Of a stretch of DNA of 64,000 nucleotides, positions 63,119 to 64,000 are shown in pieces. The stretch spans positions 3,321,501 through 3,385,500 of the forward strand of contig NZ_CP087135.1 of assembly GCF_020911945.1 (NCBI RefSeq), written 5' to 3'. Positions within the stretch are counted from its first letter, which is position 1. Each line of letters begins with the position of its first letter. The position numbers were made by a program, and so were the translations under genes. The DNA comes from Flavobacterium galactosidilyticum. Lineage in GTDB: Bacteria > Bacteroidota > Bacteroidia > Flavobacteriales > Flavobacteriaceae. The notes under the pieces are model-generated. The model worked only from the letters and a program-made list of their open reading frames with translations, searched no databases and was not told the DNA's origin.

Positions 63119-64000
63119 CTATTTAATAGTGACATACATTTTTTGTCCATGTATATTTCTAGTAGCTTGTACCCCTTTACTTCTAAGGTATTTAATAACC
63201 TCTGAAGCAAATCGATTTAAGTTGTATGGTTTATTCGTTTCTTGATCGTAAAGCGGAATTCTCACTTCATCAAAAATCATTTTATTATCTAATATCCCGC
63301 TTAAATTGGCTCTACCTTTATAAGCATTGGTCGAAATCCAATCCTCGATAAGTTCATTTAAATATTCGCCAGATGCTAACTCACTGTCAAAATCAGTCCC
63401 AGCATTTTCATCTAAATTAAACTCGACCATACAAGCGCGACCAATCTCGCGTATTTCATCTGTTTTGACCATTAATGTATTTAGAAACTCTTCTTGAATA
63501 CCTTCGAAAGCTTTCTTAATTAACTTTTCGTAGTCGCTACTTGTAAATTTACTGGTACCGGTTTTTATTAGAAAAACTGGCGCCAGTATGGGTTTCAAAT
63601 GCCGTAAGATTCAAGACTGTATTTGTTCCGCTTTCATCAGTGGTAATTTGCACATCGGCTTGAACATAAAAATCAGCACCAGAAGTGGTTAACAAATCCG
63701 ATTTAAAAGTAGACTGTCTATCCGATGTAAATGCGGCATTAGCTTGTGCTGCTCTAAGGTTGGCAACAAAATCTACAGTAGACCACCCTCGTTGATCAAA
63801 TGCCTCTTTTACCATGGAAACTGCAGTTCTAATATGAGGATTTTCATCTAAAACAGTACGTACATCTTCGTTTTGTTTAGTATAAGGAACCACCATAATT
63901 TTTGCAGCAGCACGTGTAGACTCATCACTCTGCGTACCCGTAATTTGTGGTGCTTGAGAGAAAATACTACTACTAGCAAGCAACAAAACAAATAAAAAAC
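63119..64000 (-). pseudogene. DUF6175-like secreted protein gene, frameshifted and cut by the window edge
   Basis: Two overlapping frames make one protein. The upstream part (from the window edge to 63549) reads a signal-peptide end FLFVLLLASSSIFSQAPQ, then AAAKIMVVPYTKQNEDVRTV, characteristic of DUF6175-type proteins, and ends TGASFSNKNRYQ. The downstream part (to 63119) continues in the shifted frame with KTGTSKFTSSDYEKLIKKAF. Removing one A from the run of five A on the minus strand (63562-63566) joins them as SNKTGTSKF. The true start lies beyond 64000. The break may be a real mutation, a slippage site or a sequencing error. Confidence 0.75.

Noticed and set aside
1..64000. CRISPR array, rRNA operon, prophage or replication origin
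   Set aside because: No regularly spaced repeats of CRISPR type, no rRNA sequence, no block of phage structural genes and no dnaA-box cluster was seen. The only phage-type trace is the ORF6N relic.

Overview
The window is AT-rich chromosomal DNA from a member of the Bacteroidota, most likely Flavobacterium or a close relative. Signs of this are a SusC/SusD locus with a hybrid two-component regulator, flavobacterial family proteins (DUF4290, DUF4199, DUF5686, GlmU-family, START-like, type B L31), almost no Shine-Dalgarno sequences, and promoters of the Bacteroidota form TTG-N19-TAnnTTTG, which can be read directly upstream of several genes (rpmH, ABC-F, the zapA operon, HU, tRNA-Met).

Layout. 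1-6 kb: carB (without the allosteric domain), rpmH, a TPR membrane protein, a hydrolase, a pirin and a small GNAT-like protein. 6.1-10.1 kb: a drug-efflux operon (MarR, TolC, HlyD, ABC-2 permease) headed by an 18-bp perfect palindrome that is a likely MarR operator. 10-18 kb: ABC-F ATPase, L,D-transpeptidase-like protein, AGCS symporter, GlmU-like protein, L31, DUF4199 and a glycosyltransferase, then an ORF6N relic. 18.6-28 kb: phosphohexomutase, MsbA-like exporter, DUF2971, an EF-hand lipoprotein, a TonB receptor and an M23 peptidase. 28.2-30.6 kb: a coiled-coil gene, zapA, a probable 6S RNA and rny. 30.7-46.9 kb: PAS histidine kinase, xerD, a beta-barrel protein, aroQ, a DUF5686 protein, a CDF transporter, murA-DUF4290-DUF493, an AAA kinase, recQ-fmt, HU, YqgE, a class IV aminotransferase and a START-like protein.

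The most notable region is 47.1-61.5 kb. An intact elongator tRNA-Met with its own promoter and terminator stands at the left. A decayed 92-bp direct copy of the tRNA 3' half plus terminator (80 of 92 bases identical) stands at the right. Between them lie 14.3 kb holding a complete 1446-bp ISL3-like insertion sequence (with an 8-bp target duplication) and a complete fructan/fructose utilisation locus: a periplasmic-sensor HTCS, MFS sugar porter, GH32 fructanase, SusC, SusD and a PfkB fructokinase. This is the layout of a genomic island integrated at a tRNA gene that now carries a metabolic operon and has no integrase. Fructan would be bound and cleaved at the surface, imported by SusCD and the MFS porter, sensed in the periplasm and phosphorylated in the cytoplasm.

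The right end (61.7-64 kb) holds a small, possibly decayed gene, a secreted protein with an internal duplication, and a DUF6175-like gene that is frameshifted in a run of five A and runs off the window edge.
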